A stretch of 25,540 nt of DNA, taken from an uncultured Bacilli bacterium. Its GTDB lineage: Bacteria > Bacillota_I > Bacilli_A > RF39 > UBA660. The notes beneath the pieces were generated by a model. That model was not told the origin of the DNA and did not search any database. It worked only from the letters and a program-made list of their open reading frames with translations. The stretch's first letter is position 1; each line of letters begins with the position of its first letter. A program made the translations under genes and the position numbers. The stretch spans positions 1-25,540 of the forward strand of contig CALVQP010000005.1 of assembly GCA_944358225.1 (NCBI GenBank), given 5' to 3'. Of the stretch, positions 8,208-15,474 are shown one piece after another.

Positions 8208-9368
8208 CTAAACCTGACCAATATATTTCCAACTTATACACTCATCATCCTTATATAAAGTACATACATATCCATCTTGTGTAATATTATCATCAGCCAC
8301 ATAGTACGTACAATATAACCCTGATAAATCATTACTCTTCGGGCTAATAGTTATCCACGGTCCTGAAAAAGTCTTTCCTCCTAAAGTCATAGTTCCTCCA
8401 CTTATTGCTCCTAAAGCAACATTATAACAAGATGAAGACTGCCCAGATTCAGGCAAAATAATTCCTATCGGAGCTCCGGTATTAGTTCTAGGAATAATAA
8501 TAGTATCTGTAGTTTTTACTGTGTAAGGAAGAGTTATTGTCATACTATATTTACTATCTTTTTCATATTCTAATGCTGTAACTCTATTATCTTCCCTATT
8601 ATAATAATATGGAACAGATTCTCGATCACTCAAAAAATTAAATCCAGTTAACCTTACCGTATTTAATCCACCGGTAACTACTTTTCCAGCTTCAATATTG
8701 CCAAATTCCCCTACACCTTTTGGATACTCTAAAGTAATTAATTTTTTGCTAGAAGAGCTATAATTTACTTCAGTGTTTTTAGGAACTATCGGTTGTTTTA
8801 AAAATAAATATAATTTGTTATTTTCATATTCGACCCCAACATAATTTTTCACTTCATTATCTGCAAATATAAAGTCTTGGACTATTATTCTATCCCCAAA
8901 TAATAACTCTTGCTTATAATTAACACTATCTGGAAAAATTTTACCTACGATGGCTTGCTGATCCATAGGAAGATTAGCTAATAAATCCCCACCCATACTA
9001 ATTCTATCTTCATCATAATAAACCATAAAATACATATATGCCTCTGAATAATCACATACAAATATATTAGAATAAGAACCTGAGTTTTTAGGTATTGTTA
9101 TATGATAATAATTATTGTTCTTAACTTTAATGTTGTCTTCGCTAAAATCTGGATAGTAATCAACTAAAGCGGTTCAGTCATAATCAAAAAAAGCAGGCAA
9201 AATAATTTCTAAATATAAATTTTGTTTTTCATAAGTTAAAAGAGACGATGATTTTTCAAAAATTAAGGCTTGATGTGTATAATTAGCTAGTAAGCCAACC
9301 ATTAATATGCAAAAACACAAAAAGAAAGAATACAACACAGATGTTGCTAAAAAACCATTTTTCTTCAT
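8208..9368 (-). CDS. N-terminally anchored extracytoplasmic protein with internal TGA (read as Trp)
   Basis: A 386-aa protein if the in-frame TGA at 9174-9176 (residue 65) is read through. The two halves, 9368-9177 and 9173-8208, are in the same frame with no other stop. The N-terminus MKKNGFLATSVLYSFF begins one long hydrophobic segment (about 5-30), so the rest should lie outside the membrane. The large C-terminal region is beta-rich and hydrophilic, with Gly/Thr/Ser stretches and three late cysteines (SSCYNV, LYCTYYV, YVCTLY). I do not recognise the family. The KKNGF start resembles a prepilin but lacks the Glu at +5. The ATG at 9366-9368 follows AGAGGTGA. The gene has its own promoter. 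Alternative: a pseudogene broken by one nonsense mutation. Confidence 0.6.
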
Positions 9369-9399
9369 CAACTCACCTCTAGAGATCTCCATATTATAT

Positions 9400-9429
9400 A
9401 TACTAAACTCTCTTTTATAGTCTTGTCAA
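9400..9429 (-). promoter_or_regulatory. Promoter of the anchored surface-protein gene
   Basis: On the minus strand a perfect TTGACA (9424-9429), an 18-nt spacer and TAGTAT (9400-9405). A consensus TATAAT also sits at 9393-9398 but is too far from the -35. Confidence 0.5.
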
Positions 9430-9440
9430 TACATCACACA

Positions 9441-9468
9441 AAAACCTCATTTTTCCAAACGAGGCTTT
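9441..9468 (-). terminator. Terminator of the deacetylase-like gene
   Basis: An 8-bp stem with one G-U pair (9441-9448 with 9461-9468) is followed on the minus strand by T residues. It begins at the end of the coding region. Confidence 0.65.
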
Positions 9469-10241
9469 TATCATTCTTTAATTAACTGACTTAAATAAAC
9501 TATTTTTAAATCCTTAAACTTTATTTCTCTTAACATCAAATTAATATCACTTAATGCAGCATTTTTTGTTACTAAAATAATACTCCCAGCTTCTAAATTG
9601 TTTTTTACTTCAATAATACTTTTATTATTTAAAACCAAACTGTTTTTTACAATATAATTTTGATTTTTTTTACATATCTCATAATTATCTTTATTATATA
9701 AACATAAATATTTATTTTGCTCATCTTTATCTAATAAAGTATTAAGCTGTTTAAAATATTTAGTATTACTTTCATTATTTATTAACTCATATCCTAAATT
9801 AGCAGCATAATTTTCTTTAGTAATTAACAAATTTACATCATACTTTGCAAAATAAGTTTTTAGATTCTCATCATCTTCTATAATAATCGATACTTGCTTT
9901 TTACTTTTATTACCACTTATTATTATTTTATCTTTATTACTAGCAACCGATACTTCCGGTTTTACTTCATCATAGACTATATAACTTTCATTATAAGCAT
10001 TAATAGCTTTCATATTAAAAAAACTTTTTTCCACATTTACAACACTACCACTTACCCCCGGGATAATATAATCATCCTCGATTTGGGCATTTACAGAAGG
10101 TATTTCCAAAGAAGCTTGCTTACTTTTAATTTCTTGTAATACGGGATTTTTTTCTTGAACTAATAGCGCAATTTTATCTGTATAATAAAAACTAAAAATA
10201 GCAATACCCACAATTCCTAGAATATGAAAAAATTTTTTCAC
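9468..10241 (-). CDS. Membrane-anchored polysaccharide-deacetylase-like protein lacking catalytic residues
   Basis: A roughly 257-aa protein with an N-terminal membrane anchor (about residues 5-22) and an extracytoplasmic remainder. The C-terminus, AGSIILVTKNAALSDINLML followed by LKIVYLSQLI, has the form of the last strands of NodB-type polysaccharide deacetylases (GSIILLHD...GY-FVTLSEL). However, the His-Asp usually seen there is Thr-Lys, and no metal-binding HxxxH is evident, so catalysis is unlikely. Homology is tentative. The best start is GTG 10239-10241 with AGGTGG upstream. The frame meets TGA at 9471-9473 directly followed by TAA 9468-9470, so it ends in E or E-W depending on the code. 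Location beside the division genes hints at an envelope role. Confidence 0.5.
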
Positions 10242-10499
10242 CGCTACCACCTAATTAAGCATATGAAAATTACTTTATAATAATACTGGCATAGAAACTA
10301 ATAATTAAAAAAGCAGTTTAAATCTTCAATATATTATCAACCGGTAAGCTTTCTTATGCAGCATTGTTAGGTCTTTTATTCCAATTATCTATTAACTTAG
10401 TAACAATATCAAAGATTTTTGGGGCTTAATAATAATTCCGCCGAATTAAAATTTTCAGTGTTTATTCTGCCCAAGTCATAAAAATTCAAATATGGCACT
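10242..10499. other. Intergenic stretch with little recognisable content
   Basis: About 260 nt between the deacetylase-like gene and the XRE terminator. A weak minus-strand promoter-like TATTAT lies near 10284-10289. On the plus strand 10322-10429 is open for 35 codons encoding a hydrophobic peptide (GKLSYAALLGLLFQLSINLV in part), with no ATG/GTG start and no ribosome binding site. It may be a gene relic. Nothing else is supportable. Confidence 0.35.
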
Positions 10500-10532
10500 A
10501 AAAAATGTAGACATCATTTTGCATCTACATTT
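10500..10532 (-). terminator. Terminator of the minus-strand XRE gene
   Basis: AAATGTAGA (10503-10511) pairs with TCTACATTT (10524-10532). A T-run follows on the minus strand (10500-10505). Confidence 0.75.
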
Positions 10533-10554
10533 ATCTTCAACTTAATGACAACTT

Positions 10555-10914
10555 TTAACGAAAGCGATTTTTTACCATTTTAGCTCCACGATAAGGATCT
10601 TCTAACAAAACTTCACAAACAGTTTTATCTTTTCTTAATTCTTCAATAAATATTATTTCTTCCCTTGTAAAAGCAATAGCCTCATATATATCATCATTTT
10701 CAAAAGTTTTAACTAAATAATCACTTCCTAATAAATAATCAGCACTCACATTAAAAATTTGAATAAAGTCTAAAATGTTTTCAATTGGCGGTTGACGTGT
10801 TCCTTTTTCATAACAACAGATAGTTGATTTATTTAAACCAATTATTTCTCCTAACTCACTTTGAGTTAAGCCCTTTTTAATTCGCAGTTGTTTTAATCTT
10901 GAACCTTGAAACAT
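10555..10914 (-). CDS. XRE-family transcriptional regulator
   Basis: A 119-aa DNA-binding protein. An HTH_3/Cro-CI domain covers about residues 5-62: LKQLRIKKGLTQSELGEIIG is helices 1-2, LNKSTICCYEKGTRQPPIE is the recognition region, and VSADYLLGSD closes the domain as is typical of this family. The C-terminal 55 residues are charged and have no recognised effector domain. It is transcribed away from another small XRE gene; palindromic sites lie in the 120-nt gap, one of them just upstream of its own -10. Autoregulation and a switch-like pairing are likely but inferred. No phage genes are adjacent. Confidence 0.88.
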   Translation of the reverse strand: MFQGSRLKQLRIKKGLTQSELGEIIGLNKSTICCYEKGTRQPPIENILDFIQIFNVSADYLLGSDYLVKTFENDDIYEAIAFTREEIIFIEELRKDKTVCEVLLEDPYRGAKMVKNRFR

Positions 10915-10936
10915 ACGCTCACCTCTTTGTAAAGCT

Positions 10937-10975
10937 ATTATATAATTTACGTAAACGAAATAGGCCTAAGTTTAC
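10937..10975. promoter_or_regulatory. XRE intergenic operators and minus-strand -10
   Basis: The minus-strand -10 TATAAT is at 10937-10942, without a good -35. Directly beside it is the palindrome TTTACGTAAA (10946-10955), then TAGGCCTA (10961-10968), then GTTTAC (10970-10975), an inverted copy of GTAAAC at 10951-10956. Their position overlaps where RNA polymerase binds, as expected for repressor operators. Confidence 0.5.
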
Positions 10976-10992
10976 ATTTAAGAAACTTTATC

Positions 10993-11021
10993 TTGATTTA
11001 TAGTTAAAATTGACATATAAT
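10993..11021 (+). promoter_or_regulatory. Promoter of the plus-strand XRE gene
   Basis: TTGATT (10993-10998), a 17-nt spacer and a consensus TATAAT (11016-11021). The predicted start site (about 11028) is at or within 9 nt of the start codon, so the transcript should be leaderless or nearly so. Confidence 0.7.
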
Positions 11022-11036
11022 AAACTTGTGATTGAT

Positions 11037-11237
11037 ATGAAAAAATTAAAAGACCTACGTAAAAAAATGGGGTTTACATGTGCCCAAATGGCCGAAAAAT
11101 TAAATATGTGCACTGCCTATTATTGGCAAATTGAAAATAACCAAAGAGGCCTATACTACCAAACAGCAAAAAAGATTGCAGCAATTTTTAATTTAAAGCC
11201 AGATGACTTGTTTTTTGATGAAGAAGAAATGCAATAA
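11037..11237 (+). CDS. Small XRE-family HTH regulator (near-leaderless)
   Basis: A 66-aa single-domain XRE/Cro-like protein: LKDLRKKMGFTCAQMAEKLN (helices 1-2), CTAYYWQIENNQRG (recognition helix) and AAIFNLKPDDLFFD at the end. The start is placed at ATG 11037-11039. The frame is open further upstream, but that stretch contains the promoter's -10 box. GTG 11028-11030, at the predicted transcription start, is an alternative leaderless start. No Shine-Dalgarno is present. It diverges from the other XRE gene and shares its control region. The 3' end is inside its terminator, which lies between it and the convergent ssb gene. Confidence 0.85.
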   Translation: MKKLKDLRKKMGFTCAQMAEKLNMCTAYYWQIENNQRGLYYQTAKKIAAIFNLKPDDLFFDEEEMQ

Positions 11238-11251
11238 TTTCTTCTTTTTTT
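11221..11251 (+). terminator. Terminator of the plus-strand XRE gene
   Basis: A perfect 10-bp stem (11221-11230 with 11237-11246), a 6-nt loop and a T-run to 11251. The left arm lies in the coding region. Confidence 0.85.
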
Positions 11252-11609
11252 ATTCTGCTTCAATTTCTACTAACTGCTCTTCTGATTTTCTCAAAGTAGA
11301 TATATAAGAAATCCTTTCTACAATAACTTCGGTAATATATTTTCTATCTTGATTACTATCTTCAAACACTGTAGTTTGCAAACGTCCTTTTAAACCTACA
11401 ATATCGCCTTTATGACAATATTTAGCTGTATTACTAGCTATACCATTCCATAAAATACAGCGTATAAAATCGGTTTCATATATTCCATCACTATTTTTAA
11501 ATGGTCGACTTACAGCCACATTTACAACCATCTTAGTTTTCTGAGTTGAACCACTTTCTAAACTAGGATCTTGCGTAAGTCTTCCCACCAAAACCACCTG
11601 ATTAAGCAT
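11250..11609 (-). CDS. ssb: Single-stranded DNA-binding protein
   Basis: A 119-aa SSB. The OB-fold begins MLNQVVLVGRLTQDPSLE and continues with the VNVAVSRPFKNSDGIYETDFIRCILWNGIA core and KGDIVGLKGRLQTTVFE. It is short for SSB: the C-terminal tail ends VEIEAE and lacks the classical acidic DDDxPF tip that binds partner proteins. It may therefore be a secondary SSB like B. subtilis SsbB, or a lineage-specific form. It is a single-gene unit with its own promoter and AAAGGAGGG ribosome binding site, and is not in the usual rpsF-ssb-rpsR context. Confidence 0.93.
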   Translation of the reverse strand: MLNQVVLVGRLTQDPSLESGSTQKTKMVVNVAVSRPFKNSDGIYETDFIRCILWNGIASNTAKYCHKGDIVGLKGRLQTTVFEDSNQDRKYITEVIVERISYISTLRKSEEQLVEIEAE

Positions 11610-11632
11610 CTTTTCCCTCCTTTCTAAAAGCC

Positions 11633-11661
11633 AATATATAAAAATTAAATGATTACGTCAA
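11633..11661 (-). promoter_or_regulatory. Promoter of ssb
   Basis: On the minus strand TTGACG (11656-11661), a 17-nt spacer and TATATT (11633-11638), placing the start just before the AAAGGAGGG site. Confidence 0.7.
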
Positions 11662-11697
11662 ATTTAAAAAAAACCCAACTTAACAAATCTATCCCAC

Positions 11698-11732
11698 AAA
11701 AAAACTATTTTAATTCAATCAAAATAGTTTTT
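11698..11732 (-). terminator. Terminator of sufB
   Basis: A 12-bp perfect stem (11700-11711 with 11721-11732) around a 9-nt loop, with T-run on the minus strand. Confidence 0.85.
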
Positions 11733-11756
11733 GTTAAACACTTAAATTTATAATTT

Positions 11757-13043
11757 TTAACTTTTTAATAAACGATTTAATTCTACAGCATATTCCATTG
11801 GTAATTCTTTTTTAAATTCACTAATAAAGCCCATAATAATTAATTCCTTGGCCGCATTTTCACTTAACCCTTTACTCATCAAATAAAATAGCTCATCTTC
11901 ATTTACTTTCGATACTGTAGCTTCATGTTCCAAAATACTACTATCATTACTCACAATATTTTTCGGAAATGTATCACTTATACTATCATCATCTAGTAAG
12001 ATTGTATCACATTTAATAGTCGCTCTACTGTTTATTGCCTTTTTTGTTATCTTAGTAAGTCCTCGATAATTAGCTACTCCCTTTTTACTAGCTATTGACT
12101 TACTAATTATATTGCTAGTCGTATTGCATCCTAAATGGATCATCTTAGATCCTGCATCTAACTGTTGATTTTCTTTAGCATAAGCTATACTAATAGAGTT
12201 CCCTTTTGCAAATTTACCTTTTAAAATACAAGCTGGATATTTCATCGTCACTTTACTACCAATATTACCATCGACCCATTCCATTTTTCCATAATCATCA
12301 ACAATAGCTCGCTTAGTAACCAAATTATAAACATCAGTCGACCAGTTTTGAATAGTTAAATAACGCATAAAAGCATTTTTACCAACAAATATCTCTACTA
12401 CCCCAGCATGCAAAGAAGAAGAGGCATAACTAACAGCCGTACATCCTTCAATATACGATAAACTAGCCTCATCATCGACAATAATCATAGTTCTTTCAAA
12501 CTGTCCTAAAGAGGCCGTATTTATTCGAAAATAACTTTGCAGTGGTCGATCAACCTTTACGCCTTTTGGTACATAAATAAATGACCCTCCACTCCACAAC
12601 GCTGTATTTAAAGCTGTATATTTATTTTCCTTAAAATTTACCAACGTATTAAAATATTTCTTAACAAGTTCAGGATATTTTTTTAAAGCTTCATCAGTAG
12701 AAGTAAAAATTACTTCTGAATTTTTATTCTGATGATAAAAAACTTCACTTTCTAATTGATTACTAACGCCATCCAAATAATCTTTTTCAGCTTTAATAAC
12801 TCCTAAACTATCAAAGATCTCTTTCACATCACTCTTTACTAAATCCCAATTATCAACAGCATCTAATTCCTTTTTATAATAAATAATTTCATCAAAATTA
12901 ATATCTAATTTAGGCCCAAACTTGGGATTTTCTAAACGTAAAAATTCTTCAAAAGCTTCTAAACGCAAATCTAACATCCACTGTGGTTCTTGTTTTTGCT
13001 TTGATAAAGTTATAATAAATTCTTTAGAAATTTTATTTTTCAT
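11757..13043 (-). CDS. sufB: Fe-S cluster assembly scaffold protein SufB
   Basis: A 428-aa SufB/SufD-family scaffold on which Fe-S clusters are built. The N-terminal part has KQKQEPQWMLDLRLEAFEEF. The beta-helix core has ALWSGGSFIYVPKGVKVDRP, YIEGCTAVSYASSSLHAGVVEI and a late CDTILLDDDS...EHEATVSKV block. The last holds the Cys and neighbouring acidic and His residues used for cluster assembly, so it is SufB rather than SufD. It is somewhat shorter than the usual 465 aa. ATG 13041-13043 is chosen because GAGGGATGA lies just upstream; an earlier ATG at 13067 precedes this site. It stands alone here, with no sufC, sufD, sufS or sufU beside it. Confidence 0.93.
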   Translation of the reverse strand: MKNKISKEFIITLSKQKQEPQWMLDLRLEAFEEFLRLENPKFGPKLDINFDEIIYYKKELDAVDNWDLVKSDVKEIFDSLGVIKAEKDYLDGVSNQLESEVFYHQNKNSEVIFTSTDEALKKYPELVKKYFNTLVNFKENKYTALNTALWSGGSFIYVPKGVKVDRPLQSYFRINTASLGQFERTMIIVDDEASLSYIEGCTAVSYASSSLHAGVVEIFVGKNAFMRYLTIQNWSTDVYNLVTKRAIVDDYGKMEWVDGNIGSKVTMKYPACILKGKFAKGNSISIAYAKENQQLDAGSKMIHLGCNTTSNIISKSIASKKGVANYRGLTKITKKAINSRATIKCDTILLDDDSISDTFPKNIVSNDSSILEHEATVSKVNEDELFYLMSKGLSENAAKELIIMGFISEFKKELPMEYAVELNRLLKS

Positions 13044-13093
13044 ACGTTCATCCCTCAAAATTATCATAAATTTTTATTCTTCACACCATCTAA

Positions 13094-13123
13094 ATTATAC
13101 TATGACTACTTTTATTTTGTAAA
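13094..13123 (-). promoter_or_regulatory. Promoter of sufB
   Basis: On the minus strand TTTACA (13118-13123), an 18-nt spacer and a consensus TATAAT (13094-13099). Confidence 0.6.
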
Positions 13124-13164
13124 ATTTTTTGTTAAAATAACTAATAGAATAGAAAGTGATATTT

Positions 13165-13410
13165 ATGATTAATAAAATCAATGAAACTATAATTGATAGC
13201 TTTAAACAATATAATCCTAATTTAACAATGTTAGATATTAATAACAATATTTTAAGTTATCAAAATCATGCAATTAATTTAGAAGAGTTTAATCTTGCTA
13301 CCTTATTTGAAAGCTATCAATTAAAAAGAGATTTTGCTAATCTAAATGCCGCAGAATTATTTGAAATTATTCAAATAAACAGTGCAATATACAATAGTAA
13401 CAAGGAGTAA
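13165..13410 (+). CDS. Hypothetical protein, first of a two-gene unit
   Basis: An 81-aa acidic, Asn- and Leu-rich soluble protein with no signal peptide or membrane segment. I do not recognise a family. The pattern ITEEF-like NLEEFNLATLFESYQLKRDF suggests mainly helices. ATG 13165 is preferred over the in-frame GTG at 13156 because AGAAAG lies at a suitable distance before it. It is followed after 2 nt by a second gene whose ribosome binding site AAGGAG overlaps its end, so the two are co-translated. A possible plus-strand promoter near 13120-13150 is AT-rich and not convincing. Confidence 0.6.
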   Translation: MINKINETIIDSFKQYNPNLTMLDINNNILSYQNHAINLEEFNLATLFESYQLKRDFANLNAAELFEIIQINSAIYNSNKE

Positions 13411-13412
13411 GT

Positions 13413-13793
13413 ATGTTATCAAATAAAGAATTTCAAAATTATTTAGCTAATAATATAAGTGATGAAAAATTAGCTTATTATTTAAACATAATGAATAAAT
13501 CTATCATTAAACAAGAGTATTTAACTCAAGATGCTTTTAAAAGAATGCTAGAATATTGTCGGATTTGTAAAAGTTTAATAAATAAAGAAAATTTAAATGA
13601 AACTCAAAATTTAGTAAAAGAAAGTTATTTAAATACTCAAAAATACATTAAAGAGCAACAAGCAAAAATAATAACTGAAGAAGGACCAAAAAGAATATAT
13701 CAGCCAAATGGTTTTACCAGTGCTTTAGTTATTATTGGCATTTGCCTAATTATTGGCATTTTTACTGCTTCTTTTTTCATGCTAAATCGTTAA
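13413..13793 (+). CDS. Hypothetical tail-anchored membrane protein
   Basis: A 126-aa protein with a helical soluble N-terminal domain (about residues 1-95) and one C-terminal transmembrane segment (TSALVIIGICLIIGIFTASF, about 101-121), followed by only a few residues. This topology places the soluble part in the cytoplasm. No known family is recognised. It is coupled to the preceding small gene and ends at a terminator shared with the convergent spoVS. The two may form a small membrane-associated complex, which is inference. Confidence 0.65.
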   Translation: MLSNKEFQNYLANNISDEKLAYYLNIMNKSIIKQEYLTQDAFKRMLEYCRICKSLINKENLNETQNLVKESYLNTQKYIKEQQAKIITEEGPKRIYQPNGFTSALVIIGICLIIGIFTASFFMLNR

Positions 13794-13800
13794 TTTATAA

Positions 13801-13830
13801 AACCAAGCATTACGCCTGGTTATTTTTTTT
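13801..13830. terminator. Terminator between convergent hypothetical gene and spoVS
   Basis: AACCAAGC (13801-13808) pairs with GCCTGGTT (13814-13821) with one mismatch, followed on the plus strand by eight T. The minus strand side is also T-rich, so it may work in both directions. Confidence 0.7.
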
Positions 13831-14080
13831 CAATCAATAATTTCATTGCCGTTTTTTGTTCACCATCAATTTCAATATCATTAAATGATGGTATAACAAC
13901 AATATCATCTCCTCCAGGAGCTAAAAATCCTCTAGCAATACACACAGCTTTAATAGCCTGATTTAGTGATCCTGCTCCAATCGTCTGTATTTCTACATTT
14001 CCTTTTTCACGAAATATATTGGCAATTGCTCCGGCCACCTTACTAGGATTTGATTTTGTAGATACTTTTAATATTTCCAT
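13820..14080 (-). CDS. spoVS: Stage V sporulation protein S
   Basis: An 86-aa SpoVS. The whole protein matches this small, highly conserved Alba-like family: MEILKVSTKSNPSKVAGAIA at the start, IGAGSLNQAIKAVCIARGF in the middle, and DIVVIPSFNDIEIDGEQKTA near the end. In B. subtilis it affects sporulation and cell separation, and the fold suggests nucleic-acid binding. It follows spoIVFB after 67 nt. The GGAGGAATT ribosome binding site is 9-11 nt from the ATG. SpoVS also occurs in non-sporulating bacteria, so its presence alone does not prove spore formation. Confidence 0.95.
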   Translation of the reverse strand: MEILKVSTKSNPSKVAGAIANIFREKGNVEIQTIGAGSLNQAIKAVCIARGFLAPGGDDIVVIPSFNDIEIDGEQKTAMKLLIEKK

Positions 14081-14147
14081 TACTTTATAATTCCTCCTTT
14101 GTATTTACACTTAAACTATATGAGCAAAAAAAAGAATTAGAACTTTT

Positions 14148-14912
14148 TTACTTAGATTGCGAAAAATATTTTTTTAAAATAGTTTTTTCCCCGATAATAC
14201 GGTGATTTAACTGCGCGTAATGCAAATACATTTTTTTCATATGTCTTAATTTTTTTATTCTTTTTACTTTTTTAAAATTATAATCTTTCAAATATCTTTC
14301 TAAATAAAACCTATTTTCTAAATATCTATATTCTTTGATATATCTTATTATTTTATAAACAAGAAAAAAACCAATAAAATAATTATTTAATTTCCATGCA
14401 TAATTAACATACATAAATACTATCCAAATAATAAAAGAAATAAAAACAATTATAACATTAGCTTTATAAAACGAAAAAGCCTTATATAACCATGCTTTAA
14501 AAAAATTAGCTCCATCTAAAGGAATTATTGGTAACATATTAAATATAGCTATACAAAAATTATATTTATTAAATAACAAATAAAATTCTCTAGATATTAT
14601 ATTATTTTGATACAAAAAAGAAGTAACAACAAATAAGATACCTTGAAATAAAATCCCACTTATACTAATGATTATTTCCTCATTAATACTACTATTAATA
14701 TCTTTTTTTATTTTTGTTACTCCTCCAAAAGGCATTATTTCAATCCCTATTATTTCATAATGATACATTTTTATAGCTACAACATGCCCTAGTTCATGGA
14801 AAATAATAATGCCAAAAAGGATTAAAAACTCTTTAAACATTCCTGTTAAAATAGCTGATAAAATAAAAAAATAAGTTAGACCATTAATTTTGCAAAGTTT
14901 GCTCATATGCAC
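14148..14912 (-). CDS. spoIVFB: SpoIVFB-type intramembrane site-2 metalloprotease
   Basis: A 254-aa polytopic membrane zinc protease of the M50/S2P family. The active-site HELGH is residues 39-43 within a hydrophobic helix, and the second zinc-ligand motif NMLPIIPLDG is near 130, both intact. In B. subtilis SpoIVFB cleaves pro-sigma-K in the mother cell and is held by SpoIVFA. Here the spoIVFA-like gene is directly upstream and overlaps it by up to 29 nt. The C-terminal tail is unusually Lys/Tyr-rich. ATG at 14910-14912 or 14904-14906 are both possible. Whether a pro-sigma-K exists cannot be seen here. Confidence 0.9.
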   Translation of the reverse strand: MHMSKLCKINGLTYFFILSAILTGMFKEFLILFGIIIFHELGHVVAIKMYHYEIIGIEIMPFGGVTKIKKDINSSINEEIIISISGILFQGILFVVTSFLYQNNIISREFYLLFNKYNFCIAIFNMLPIIPLDGANFFKAWLYKAFSFYKANVIIVFISFIIWIVFMYVNYAWKLNNYFIGFFLVYKIIRYIKEYRYLENRFYLERYLKDYNFKKVKRIKKLRHMKKMYLHYAQLNHRIIGEKTILKKYFSQSK

Positions 14913-15462
14913 TATACTCTATAAATTCATTATCTTTTTGGACTAATATTATTAACTCATCATTAATACTTTCTCCTACTAAACTTTGTTTTTCTACATA
15001 ATCATAAAGTTTCAATGTAGAATTTATATTAGCATACCACACATCTACTCCATCAGTTCCTTGAATAATAACTGTTTGACCATAACCCTCTTTTTCTCCT
15101 ATAAAAACAACAATTCCACTTTGTAAGGCGGGCATCAAATAATTAGTATCCACCGTAAATTTGGTGCCATCTTTATATTTTTTTTGACTAGCATATTTAA
15201 AAGTTTCATTAAATACAGCTTTATCTTCTATTTTCTCTACATTATCAAAAGGTAAGATACTGCCTAAATATTTTTTATATAATTTATTAAAAGAAGCAAA
15301 CTGAAAAGACTTTTCAAAAACTTGCTCTTTATATAAAAGTAAATGGTCATTAGAACTTTTAATAAAAATAACACTTCCTAGTAAAAAAACAATACTTAAT
15401 AATACTCTAGAAAACAAACTATTAATATATTTAGTTCTTCTACTAGCTTTATTTTTATTCAT
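14884..15462 (-). CDS. spoIVFA: SpoIVFA-like membrane-anchored M23-domain protein
   Basis: A 192-aa protein with a short basic cytoplasmic N-terminus, one transmembrane segment (about 15-35) and an extracytoplasmic LytM/M23-like beta domain (about 95-190), in which MPALQSGIVVFIGEKEGYGQ and VIIQGTDGVDVWYANI are recognisable. The metal-binding His/Asp of active M23 peptidases are absent, as in SpoIVFA, which regulates SpoIVFB rather than cutting peptidoglycan. Gene order mreD-spoIVFA-spoIVFB supports the assignment. The ATG 15460-15462 has GGTGA at proper distance; a TTG and GTG farther upstream are open but less suitable. Confidence 0.8.
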   Translation of the reverse strand: MNKNKASRRTKYINSLFSRVLLSIVFLLGSVIFIKSSNDHLLLYKEQVFEKSFQFASFNKLYKKYLGSILPFDNVEKIEDKAVFNETFKYASQKKYKDGTKFTVDTNYLMPALQSGIVVFIGEKEGYGQTVIIQGTDGVDVWYANINSTLKLYDYVEKQSLVGESINDELIILVQKDNEFIEYSAYEQTLQN

Positions 15463-15474
15463 ATTCTTCACCAA

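Noticed and set aside
9174..9176. Selenocysteine at the internal TGA codons
   Set aside because: The TGA contexts are not redox or Cys-like positions, no SECIS-type hairpin is apparent just after them, and one site matches a family Trp.
9366..9420. Prepilin-like N-terminus (KKNGF plus hydrophobic helix)
   Set aside because: The residue five after the Gly is Ser, not the Glu needed by type IV prepilins, and no pilus genes are nearby.
9894..10139. Plus-strand open frame opposite the deacetylase-like gene
   Set aside because: No ribosome binding site and composition of a shadow (Ile/Phe/Thr/Tyr-rich).
11010..11036. Upstream TTG start for the plus-strand XRE gene
   Set aside because: This stretch contains the -10 box of its promoter, so it would not be in the transcript.
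12922..13122. Plus-strand frame overlapping the start of sufB
   Set aside because: Antisense to conserved SufB sequence and without start signals.
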